Of a DNA stretch of 6,469 nt, positions 1-4,485 are shown piece after piece (the first letter of the stretch is position 1; the number at the start of each line of letters is the position of its first letter). Under the pieces are notes generated by a model. The model was given only the letters and a program-made list of their open reading frames with translations. It searched no databases and was not told the DNA's origin. Both the position numbers and the translations under genes were made by a program. The DNA comes from Deltaproteobacteria bacterium (GTDB lineage: Bacteria; Desulfobacterota; Binatia; UBA9968): NCBI GenBank assembly GCA_005878685.1, contig VBLN01000114.1:1-6469 (forward strand). Reading direction: 5' to 3'.

Positions 1-132
1 TATCCACCGAGATGCCGCGCACTGTTTATGAGTTAATGGATTTATATCCCCAAGCAGGCACAGGCAGACCGTCAGTGCTTTACGTCCCGCTCAAGCGAGT
101 CCCCTCAGAACGGGGCTAAGCAAGGAGGCAGA
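1..132 (+). other. Upstream leader region with several short hairpins
   Basis: No gene is visible here. The stretch before the first small gene contains three consecutive short inverted repeats: GCAC/GTGC arms at 58-61 and 75-78, CTC/GAG arms around 91-99, and CCCC/GGGG arms at 101-104 and 112-115. The last sits just before the AAGGAGG ribosome binding site at 122-128. That layout would suit a structured 5' leader, but the stems are short and I could not match them to a known riboswitch. A TTATAT at 42-47 could be a -10 element, but its -35 is poor. Confidence 0.25.
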
Positions 133-287
133 ATGGCGACACTGGACAAAGGCGGTATTGTCACACTTGAGGAGCTGGTTGTGTCTCAAGCCTCGCCCCG
201 GCGGGCGCGCTGGCAAAGCTGCTCATTGAGAAGGGTGTCATCACGGAGGTAGAGTTTATGCAGACGCTCTCTATTGCAAAAGGGTAG
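133..287 (+). pseudogene. Small conserved hypothetical protein gene broken by a frameshift
   Basis: A strong AAGGAGG (122-128) precedes ATG 133. The first frame reads MATLDKGGIVTLEELVVSQ and then continues into an Arg/Ser-rich tail ending at TAG 250-252. The downstream frame, from GCG 207, reads ALAKLLIEKGVITEVEFMQ and ends at TAG 285-287. Joined, the two halves resemble, from memory, a widespread small family with the pattern VTFEELL..ALAKLLIEKG.IT..EF. Compared with that pattern about two extra bases lie in the GC-rich run near 193-208, so the break is either a real frameshift or a sequencing error there. The C-terminus is also shorter than I recall for the family. Function is unknown. The stop lies 15 nt before the next gene, so it would be the first gene of the 133-1280 transcript. 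If translated as written, the product is a 39-residue peptide. Confidence 0.6.
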
Positions 288-302
288 GAAAGGGACGAAT
301 GC

Positions 303-839
303 ATGAAGGACAAGGTTCGCGGCTACGACACCCCACAGCTCTACCGTGAGGACACACTTGACCGCATCAAGCGTCTTGAGCGTGAGGCCAACGACTCTGC
401 CAGACGGATGAATGAATTATCCAGAAAGGAAACCTACCGGAGGATCCGGTTGAACTGCCTTATCCATTTCAGTCTTTTCGTTCTCGTGCTGATGGCATTT
501 TCGGCCTCACCATCTTGGTCATCTCACAGCGTCGGAGAACCTGAACTTGAAGCGCATCCTAGCTGGAACAGATGTTGCGCCGACCAGGACTGCGTACCTC
601 AACAGGTCAGAATCCTTGGAAACGAAAGGGCTGGAAAGATCTCAGTTAAGATTGAAGGAGTCCAGACCAAAGTTGACAAAGATAAGTTGCACGCGGTGCC
701 TTCCCAGCGCACTTGGGTTTGTTACTTCAATCTAAACGGAAAGATTTCCAATGACAACGTACGCTGTATCTTATACCCAGAAAAGAGCAGTACGGTGAAT
801 GTTCCTACCCCCTTGACAAGCCTAGACAGTACGGCTTAG
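303..839 (+). CDS. Membrane-anchored hypothetical protein with extracytoplasmic CC-x4-C cysteine motif
   Basis: I do not recognise a named family. The 178-residue product has a charged, probably helical N-terminus (about 1-50, rich in Arg/Glu/Lys), one hydrophobic segment (about 52-67) and a polar C-terminal domain that should lie outside the cytoplasmic membrane. That domain has the motif C91-C92-x4-C97 followed by C140 and C155, which would suit disulfides or metal binding. I recall similar short secreted proteins with a CC..DC motif from Alphaproteobacteria, without assigned function. ATG 303 is supported by a GGAAAGGGA run six bases upstream. A later Met36 would give a more conventional signal-peptide start but keeps the same mature domain. 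It sits 15 nt after the frameshifted gene and 30 nt before the next secreted protein, consistent with one transcript. Cleavage rather than anchoring at about residue 70-76 cannot be excluded. Confidence 0.7.
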   Translation: MKDKVRGYDTPQLYREDTLDRIKRLEREANDSARRMNELSRKETYRRIRLNCLIHFSLFVLVLMAFSASPSWSSHSVGEPELEAHPSWNRCCADQDCVPQQVRILGNERAGKISVKIEGVQTKVDKDKLHAVPSQRTWVCYFNLNGKISNDNVRCILYPEKSSTVNVPTPLTSLDSTA

Positions 840-869
840 GGTCAGGTCATCGCTAAAGGAGGAACGACA

Positions 870-1280
870 ATGAAGAAGTACGTTGTTTCTCTCCTTGCCT
901 TTTTCATGTTTCTGCTGCTTCAGACTCCCCTCGCTGGAGCAGGTCATTCCGCCAGGGTTGGATTTACCTCTAGGAGCTTTGCAGTTAGAGCTGGCCCGCG
1001 CCACTTTGTTTCGCCCTCTGTCGTCATCATAAATCCAGCACCTGCCCGCTTTGTTCGTGTCACTCCCTTCACCCGCGAAGTTATCATCTTGCCGCATCAT
1101 CGCTTTATTGGCAACACAGTAATCATTCGGGAGCCATTCTTCTGCTTTGGTCACCGGACCGGCTTTATCAACGAAGCCTCTTTCTTCGACCACATACACT
1201 CGTTTCATGGCGTTGCCTTTGAGGCGATTCCGAGCGTGGTAGTCCGTAGCGACCCGCAGGTCTTTTTCTTCGAAGATTAA
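870..1280 (+). CDS. Secreted Phe/His-rich hypothetical protein
   Basis: The product has 136 residues with a clear Sec signal peptide: KK at 2-3, a hydrophobic core at about 5-17, and a likely signal peptidase I site after Ala24 (Ala-Gly-Ala). The mature part of about 112 residues is strikingly rich in Phe, His, Arg and Val, alternates in a way that suggests beta strands (for example SVVIINPAPARFVRV), has a single Cys, and carries a His-containing FFDHIHSFHG segment near residues 104-113. It is probably periplasmic or associated with the outer membrane. I cannot assign a function. The start is well supported by AAAGGAGG at 855-862, seven bases from ATG 870. It follows the previous gene by 30 nt and is probably co-transcribed with it. 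Codon use is ordinary. An open frame on the opposite strand (822-1511) is a shadow. Confidence 0.75.
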   Translation: MKKYVVSLLAFFMFLLLQTPLAGAGHSARVGFTSRSFAVRAGPRHFVSPSVVIINPAPARFVRVTPFTREVIILPHHRFIGNTVIIREPFFCFGHRTGFINEASFFDHIHSFHGVAFEAIPSVVVRSDPQVFFFED

Positions 1281-1338
1281 CGTAATCCGAGAGAAAGGCA
1301 GGAGTAGGCGCTCTGGCGGGCGGCAGCACGCGGACAAC

Positions 1339-1551
1339 CTCCCCGATCCCGATGTTCTGGCGCAGGAAATCGTCGTCCTTCGACTCGTTAAGCCGCGCTC
1401 AGGACGACCCCGAGCCAGGGCAGAGCGATCCCCTGGAAGGCGTCGAGGGGTCGAGGATCTCGAAGCTGCCCTCGAACAGTTCCGCGAAATCGCCAGTGGC
1501 TTAGGCGCCAACGTGCTGACAGAGAAAATTCAAATAGGTAAGGGATCGTAA
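1339..1551 (+). pseudogene. 5'-truncated relic of a small gene paralogous to 3435-3662
   Basis: The + strand reads PDPDVLAQEIVVLR, then 20 foreign codons, then RGVEDLEAALEQFREIA, then a divergent tail ending at TAA 1549-1551. The intact paralogue at 3435-3662 has PDPDVLAQEIVVLR joined directly to RGVEDLQGALEQFREIA. The frame is open from 1243 (TAG at 1240-1242), but no in-frame ATG, GTG or TTG lies upstream of the homology, and the N-terminal part of the paralogue is missing. I therefore call it a truncated relic, although the part that remains has no frameshift or stop. Across 30 aligned codons the copies differ at 12 synonymous third positions and only 2 amino acids, so both descend from a translated gene under selection. 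Use of a rare start codon cannot be excluded. Confidence 0.65.
1384..1443. repeat. 60-nt REP-like palindromic insertion, in frame
   Basis: This block is absent from the paralogous copy, where the two flanking Arg codons are adjacent (3567-3572). Together with its flanks it can fold: CCTTCGAC (1377-1384) can pair with GTCGAGGG (1442-1449) with one G-U pair, and inside it GCTC-a-GG (1397-1403) faces CC-cc-GAGC (1408-1415) across a short loop. The pattern resembles interspersed palindromes of the CTTCGAC...GCTCAGG...GTCGAGG type that I recall from several environmental genomes. The length is a multiple of three, so the reading frame is kept. TCGA occurs at both junctions. Confidence 0.55.
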
Positions 1552-1585
1552 ACTTTTGGGCGATTGTTTTGTCGGTTTGGCTCTA

Positions 1586-1622
1586 TTGAATCTTAAGAGA
1601 TAAAGGTAAGTATACTTAATAT
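1586..1622 (+). promoter_or_regulatory. Candidate promoter with overlapping palindromic operator for the MOSC gene
   Basis: TTGAAT (1586-1591) and TATACT (1611-1616) resemble -35 and -10 boxes, but the 19-nt spacer is long. The -10 is embedded in the perfect 12-bp palindrome TAAGTATACTTA (1607-1618), and an 8-bp palindrome TCTTAAGA lies at 1591-1598. A dyad over the -10 suits a repressor operator. It lies 57 nt upstream of the MOSC start. AT-rich palindromes arise easily by chance, so this is tentative. Confidence 0.35.
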
Positions 1623-1678
1623 TAGGCGTCGCTTGCTTTAAGTGAGTGTTGGGTTTAGCAAACTAAGGAGGTCGGAGT

Positions 1679-2506
1679 ATGTCACATACAACGCAGACCG
1701 AGGTGGGTTCGGTAGTTTCTCTGTGGCAGTATCCCGTGAAGTCGATGATGGGAGAGGAGCTGAACGCCACTGAGGTTACGGAACGTGGGCTGCTTGGGGA
1801 TCGTGCGTATGCCCTCGTCGACAGCTCCGACGGGAAGGTGGCGACCGCCAAGAATCCGCGAAAATGGCCGCGTCTCTTCGATTTCCGCGCCACCTTCATC
1901 GAGCCGACGCGTGCGGCCGCGAAAGTCCCTCCGGTCCGAATCGCCCTCCCCGATGGCACCACTGTCACCAGTGACCAGGGTGATCTCAACCGGATCCTCT
2001 CGAAGGCACTCAGCCGTGAGGTGACGCTTCGCGCAGCCGAGCGCGAGGCGGTCAATGCCGAGGAGTACTGGCCGGACATGGAAGGCCTCGACCACCGGGA
2101 CACGGTCACCGATTTCACGCTACCCGAGGGGACATTCTTCGACTGTGCCATGGTCCATCTCTTGACCACGGCCACGCTGGATCGCCTGCGTGAGCTGTAT
2201 CCGCAAGGCCGCTTCGAGGTCCGGCGCTTTCGTCCAAACATCGTGGTGCAGTTGGCCTCAGGTGAGAAGGGCTTTGCGGAGAATGCCTGGGTCGGCCATA
2301 CGCTCGCCATCGGGACGGCGGTGCGCCTGAACATCACCGGTCCTTGCGGGCGTTGCGTGATGACCACTCTCGCGCAGGGGGATCTTTCGAGGGATCCGGG
2401 AATCCTGCGCACGGCGGCGCAGCATAACCAAGTCAACGTCGGTGTGTATGCTGCCGTAGCGCGGGGCGGCACAATCCGCCGTGGTGATTCGGTCAGGATT
2501 GAGTAG
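1679..2506 (+). CDS. MOSC domain-containing protein (mARC/YcbX-like)
   Basis: The 275-residue protein has the two-part layout of the MOSC family. An N-terminal beta-barrel domain (about 8-125) carries the signature YPVKSMMGE (18-26) and the LLGDRAYALVD segment (38-48). The MOSC domain (about 140-275) carries VRRFRPNIVV (181-190), an E-x2-WVG segment (201-206), GPCGRCVMTT (221-230) and a C-terminal GDSVRI. In mARC and YcbX proteins the Cys of the xRC-xxTT motif is the proposed molybdenum ligand, so C226 here is the likely equivalent. These proteins bind molybdenum cofactor and reduce N-hydroxylated compounds. The actual substrate cannot be read from sequence, and I see no fused ferredoxin domain. 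ATG 1679 follows a full AAGGAGGT (1665-1672). The gene is visibly GC-richer than its neighbours and seems monocistronic, facing the minus-strand lipoprotein genes. Confidence 0.92.
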   Translation: MSHTTQTEVGSVVSLWQYPVKSMMGEELNATEVTERGLLGDRAYALVDSSDGKVATAKNPRKWPRLFDFRATFIEPTRAAAKVPPVRIALPDGTTVTSDQGDLNRILSKALSREVTLRAAEREAVNAEEYWPDMEGLDHRDTVTDFTLPEGTFFDCAMVHLLTTATLDRLRELYPQGRFEVRRFRPNIVVQLASGEKGFAENAWVGHTLAIGTAVRLNITGPCGRCVMTTLAQGDLSRDPGILRTAAQHNQVNVGVYAAVARGGTIRRGDSVRIE

Positions 2507-2584
2507 CGTGAAGGTGCGCATGGGGTCTGGGATAGCAGCAATCTCCACGGACACAGGGCGCTATGAATATCCAGCCATACAATG

Positions 2585-2839
2585 CTACCACCTTCGGTAT
2601 TCGTGACGTTGGAGTTGATCCCCGATAAGGGCGCCTGTTACTAGCCCAAGACCGCCGCCAATCGCCGCCCCCGCACCTGGATGATGAACGGAAGAACCAA
2701 TGATGCCTCCGGCAGCAGCTCCTAGGCCGGTACCAACTAGAGCACCGGACTCTCGGGTTGTCAGAGGCCCGCCCGCGCAACCGATAAGGGTCACACTAAG
2801 AAGGATCCCTGCCATCAACATTTTAGTTTTCTCTTTCAT
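2585..2839 (-). CDS. Glycine-zipper lipoprotein
   Basis: The 84-residue product is a small lipoprotein precursor. A Lys-rich n-region is followed by a hydrophobic stretch and a lipobox LIGC, with Cys21 as the lipidation site. The mature part contains two Gly/Ala-rich helical segments with GxxxG-like spacing (about 33-50 and 56-74), VGTGLGAAAGGIIGS and AAIGGGLGLVTGALIGDQL. This is typical of glycine-zipper (YMGG-like) domains that pack in or against membranes. It ends soon after GDQLQ. Members I recall often continue into a Gln/Glu-rich coiled coil, which is absent here. The start at 2839 is supported by GGGAGG (complement of 2848-2853) eight bases upstream. It follows the small lipoprotein gene by 40 nt on the same strand and converges with the MOSC gene, 78 nt apart. 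Likely location is the outer membrane or periplasmic face. Exact role unknown. Confidence 0.85.
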   Translation of the reverse strand: MKEKTKMLMAGILLSVTLIGCAGGPLTTRESGALVGTGLGAAAGGIIGSSVHHPGAGAAIGGGLGLVTGALIGDQLQRHEYRRW

Positions 2840-2879
2840 CTCTTGTTCCTCCCGTCAAAGATTTTTTAATCAGCCAAAC

Positions 2880-3017
2880 CTACTTGTGCCGGAATTGACG
2901 GTTGGGACCGCAGTCACGACAGACAAGACAACCCGATAAGGAGGCACTCGCTGAGGTAACCATGAGTATGGCCAGCATAGCGCCCAGCCAAATCCTTTTT
3001 GTCCTAATCGTTTTCAT
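2880..3017 (-). CDS. Very small Cys-rich lipoprotein precursor
   Basis: The 45-residue product has a basic n-region (KTIRTKR), a hydrophobic core (about 9-25) and a lipobox LSGC with Cys30. The lipidated mature peptide would be only 16 residues, CLVCRDCGPNRQFRHK, containing three Cys in a C-x2-C-x2-C array. I chose the ATG at 3017 because it gives a proper signal sequence and has AGGAG (complement of 3026-3030) eight bases upstream. A GTG at 3071 in the same frame would add 18 residues before the signal and overlaps the stop of the small ORF just upstream. Signal peptidase I cleavage after ASA (23-25) is an alternative. It resembles small entericidin-like or bacteriocin-release-like lipopeptides only in architecture, and I make no functional claim. 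Probably in one operon with the glycine-zipper gene downstream. Confidence 0.6.
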   Translation of the reverse strand: MKTIRTKRIWLGAMLAILMVTSASASLSGCLVCRDCGPNRQFRHK

Positions 3018-3025
3018 TTCAACGT

Positions 3026-3033
3026 CTCCTTTC
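3026..3033 (-). promoter_or_regulatory. Ribosome binding site that decides the lipoprotein start
   Basis: The minus strand reads GAAAGGAG here, with AGGAG eight bases before the ATG at 3017. The alternative in-frame GTG at 3071 has no comparable site and would depend on translational coupling. Confidence 0.6.
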
Positions 3034-3067
3034 TGCCCGATAAGAACGGTCTGTACGGACTTTTTAG

Positions 3068-3163
3068 TCACAGCAATATCCTTGCTCCAAGCGAGAGATC
3101 TCCTAATACACCTCGCTCTTGCCTCAGCCGTTCGATTTCCGACGTAATAATTTTGGATTTCAT
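3068..3163 (-). CDS. Possible 31-residue small protein or leader peptide
   Basis: A short minus-strand ORF starts at ATG 3163 with GAAGG (complement of 3171-3175) seven bases upstream and encodes 31 residues, beginning MKSKIITSEIERLRQERG. The middle is charged and likely helical (SEIERLRQER) and the end is LGARILL. Its TGA stop (3068-3070) overlaps a GTG (3069-3071) that opens the frame of the downstream lipoprotein, a GTGA arrangement typical of translational coupling. It has no recognisable domain. It could be a real small protein, a leader peptide controlling the lipoprotein gene, or a chance ORF. The ribosome binding site and the overlap favour translation, but the length alone gives little statistical support. 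Confidence 0.4.
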   Translation of the reverse strand: MKSKIITSEIERLRQERGVLGDLSLGARILL

Positions 3164-3434
3164 ATTTATTCCTTCGGCCGGATTCTTTGTTAACGGCGTT
3201 TATTTCGCCAGCGAAAATTTCCCTTTGTTCTACGACTAGGATAAACGAAGGGACATGCCGGCTATGCGAGTTATTTTTTTAGAATTGATTTCGTCTGCTG
3301 TTTAAAGGACGCAAGGCGCATGCCAAGTGACCATCGAATTGATATAATGTATTGATTCCGAAAGAACTTTTGGGAAGGTGATTACTTTGGAACTCTTTCT
3401 TTACCTGCAGGAAATTTCCACACAGGGAAGGGGA
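3164..3434. other. Divergent intergenic region with inverted repeats
   Basis: This region separates the minus-strand lipoprotein cluster from the plus-strand small gene and should hold promoters for both. I see a tight dyad TTTCGC-CA-GCGAAA (3203-3216), a hairpin with CCCTTTGTT (3221-3229) and AACGAAGGG (3244-3252) arms containing one G-U pair, a T-rich run at 3271-3280, and the extended -10 promoter listed separately. I could not find a convincing minus-strand -35/-10 pair. Confidence 0.4.
3340..3348 (+). promoter_or_regulatory. Extended -10 promoter (TGaTATAAT)
   Basis: A perfect TATAAT at 3343-3348 is preceded by TG at 3340-3341, the extended -10 form that tolerates a poor -35, which is indeed poor here. 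An AT-rich patch upstream (3271-3290) could help. Transcription would begin near 3355, giving a leader of about 80 nt before the ATG at 3435. Confidence 0.5.
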
Positions 3435-3662
3435 ATGAAAACAAGCACAAGGCCGAGATCTCTGGGTTTTTTAGATGAAGGGAATCCCATACGCTTCGAT
3501 TTGAACCTTCCTGGCAAAATCTGTATTCCCGACCCGGACGTTCTCGCCCAGGAAATCGTCGTCCTTCGTCGAGGGGTCGAAGACCTCCAAGGCGCCCTCG
3601 AACAATTTCGCGAGATTGCTGCTGATCTCGACAGCCGCCATTTACCGTCAATTGCTCTGTAG
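3435..3662 (+). CDS. Small hypothetical protein, intact paralogue of the 1339-1551 relic
   Basis: I do not recognise a characterised family. From ATG 3435 the product has 75 residues: a basic N-terminus, a GNPIRFDLNLPG segment (about 17-28), the motif PDPDVLAQEIVVLRRGVEDL, and a helical C-terminal part (ALEQFREIAADL). Its pattern suggests a short helical or coiled-coil cytoplasmic protein; it has no signal peptide or Cys-pair motif. I prefer ATG 3435, which has AGGGAAGGGG just upstream, over the in-frame GTG at 3378 (94 residues), where the purine run abuts the start. Synonymous changes relative to the relic show that this frame is under protein-level selection. It is followed by a 112-nt gap before pcm and is probably transcribed from the extended -10 promoter. 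Confidence 0.65.
   Translation: MKTSTRPRSLGFLDEGNPIRFDLNLPGKICIPDPDVLAQEIVVLRRGVEDLQGALEQFREIAADLDSRHLPSIAL
3528..3617 (+). repeat. Direct repeat shared with 1342-1494
   Basis: This segment matches 1342-1383 and 1444-1494 in the same orientation, with the 60-nt insertion in the earlier copy. Most differences fall at third codon positions, so this is an old gene duplication rather than a recent mobile repeat. The two copies flank the MOSC and lipoprotein block. Confidence 0.8.
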
Positions 3663-3700
3663 TTTGTCCTGATTGCACTCAAGCGTTGTTGAATCCAATG

Positions 3701-3751
3701 CTGGGATGAAATACGATTTATTTTGAGACCGGGGAATACAAGTCATCCCAG
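3701..3751 (+). promoter_or_regulatory. Perfect 9-bp inverted repeat upstream of pcm
   Basis: CTGGGATGA (3701-3709) and TCATCCCAG (3743-3751) are exact inverted copies separated by 33 nt. The right arm ends 23 nt before the pcm start. In RNA this would form a hairpin with a large loop, close to a start codon that lacks a clear ribosome binding site, so control of pcm translation or transcription is possible. There is no T-tract, so it is not a classical terminator. It could also be a two-half-site operator. Confidence 0.4.
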
Positions 3752-3774
3752 GAAATCAGAATCGGCAGACTGCA

Positions 3775-4422
3775 ATGATTGTCGACTACGTCCAGGCACG
3801 CGAAAGGATGGTGCAGGAACAGCTTGTAAGCAGGGGAATAAAAGACCCTCGGGTGCTTTGGGCGATGGCTAAGGTACCACGTCACCTATTCGTTGAAGGC
3901 GAATTGTGGAACCAGGCGTATGACGATCATCCGCTGCCCATCGGTGCGGGCCAGACAATTTCGCAGCCTTACATGGTGGCGCTCATGGTTGAGGCGCTGG
4001 GACTCAAAGGAACGGAGAGGGTGCTTGAAGTAGGAACTGGTTCAGGTTATGCGGTGGCGGTCCTGGCTGAGCTATGTGCGCAGGTCTTTTCTGTTGAGGG
4101 GGTAGAAGACCTTGCCCTGAAAGCCGGTACTACCTTAACCAGCCTGGGCTACCGGAACGTGGCTCTTCTCGTGGCTGACGGAACCCTTGGTTGGGAGGAG
4201 CATGCCCCTTATGACGCAGTTGTGATCTCTGCCGCTGCACCCTGCATTCCCCGCCCGCTTCTTGAACAAGTAAGGACGCCCGGCTACCTGGTACTCCCAA
4301 TGGGTGAAAAAGAGCTTCAAACCCTGGTGCGTATTCGTAAAGATGGGGAAGGAATTCGAGAGGAATATTTGGGAGAGTGTCGGTTCGTAAAGCTAAGGGG
4401 AAGATACGGCTGGGAAGATTAG
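3775..4422 (+). CDS. pcm: Protein-L-isoaspartate O-methyltransferase
   Basis: The enzyme uses S-adenosylmethionine to methylate isoaspartyl residues in damaged proteins, starting their repair; it acts in the cytoplasm. The 215-residue product matches the usual length of about 210. Visible family signatures are VPRHLFV (34-40), IGAGQTISQPYMVALM (56-71) with the conserved active-site Ser63, the SAM-binding motif VLEVGTGSGY (83-92), an acidic motif-II region FSVEGVEDLA (105-114), VADGTLGW (133-140) followed by YDAVVISAAAP (146-156), and the C-terminal CRFVKLRGRYGW (202-213). All key motifs are intact. The ATG at 3775 has no good ribosome binding site; Met12 at 3808 follows a GAAAGG but too closely, and the family usually has about this much N-terminus. 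The next gene begins 63 nt downstream on the same strand, and an inverted repeat lies just upstream. Confidence 0.95.
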   Translation: MIVDYVQARERMVQEQLVSRGIKDPRVLWAMAKVPRHLFVEGELWNQAYDDHPLPIGAGQTISQPYMVALMVEALGLKGTERVLEVGTGSGYAVAVLAELCAQVFSVEGVEDLALKAGTTLTSLGYRNVALLVADGTLGWEEHAPYDAVVISAAAPCIPRPLLEQVRTPGYLVLPMGEKELQTLVRIRKDGEGIREEYLGECRFVKLRGRYGWED

Positions 4423-4485
4423 CTTAGTTGGTTGGTCCGAGAAGATTAAGGTAAGGTGTAAGAGTAAATTCTCGCTTTTTAAATT

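Noticed and set aside
1..132. Known riboswitch in the leader
   Set aside because: Hairpins are present, but I could not match any riboswitch core motif.
822..1511. Long minus-strand open frame of 229 codons
   Set aside because: It runs antisense to a well-supported secreted protein and across the relic. Differences between the paralogue copies are synonymous in the plus frame, so selection acts on the plus strand.
1663..2541. Long minus-strand open frame of 292 codons opposite the MOSC gene
   Set aside because: High GC removes stop codons on the opposite strand. The plus strand carries all MOSC motifs and a perfect ribosome binding site.
3401..3682. Minus-strand open frame resembling part of the 822-1511 antisense frame
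   Set aside because: The similarity follows from the plus-strand paralogy. It is a shadow with no ribosome binding site.
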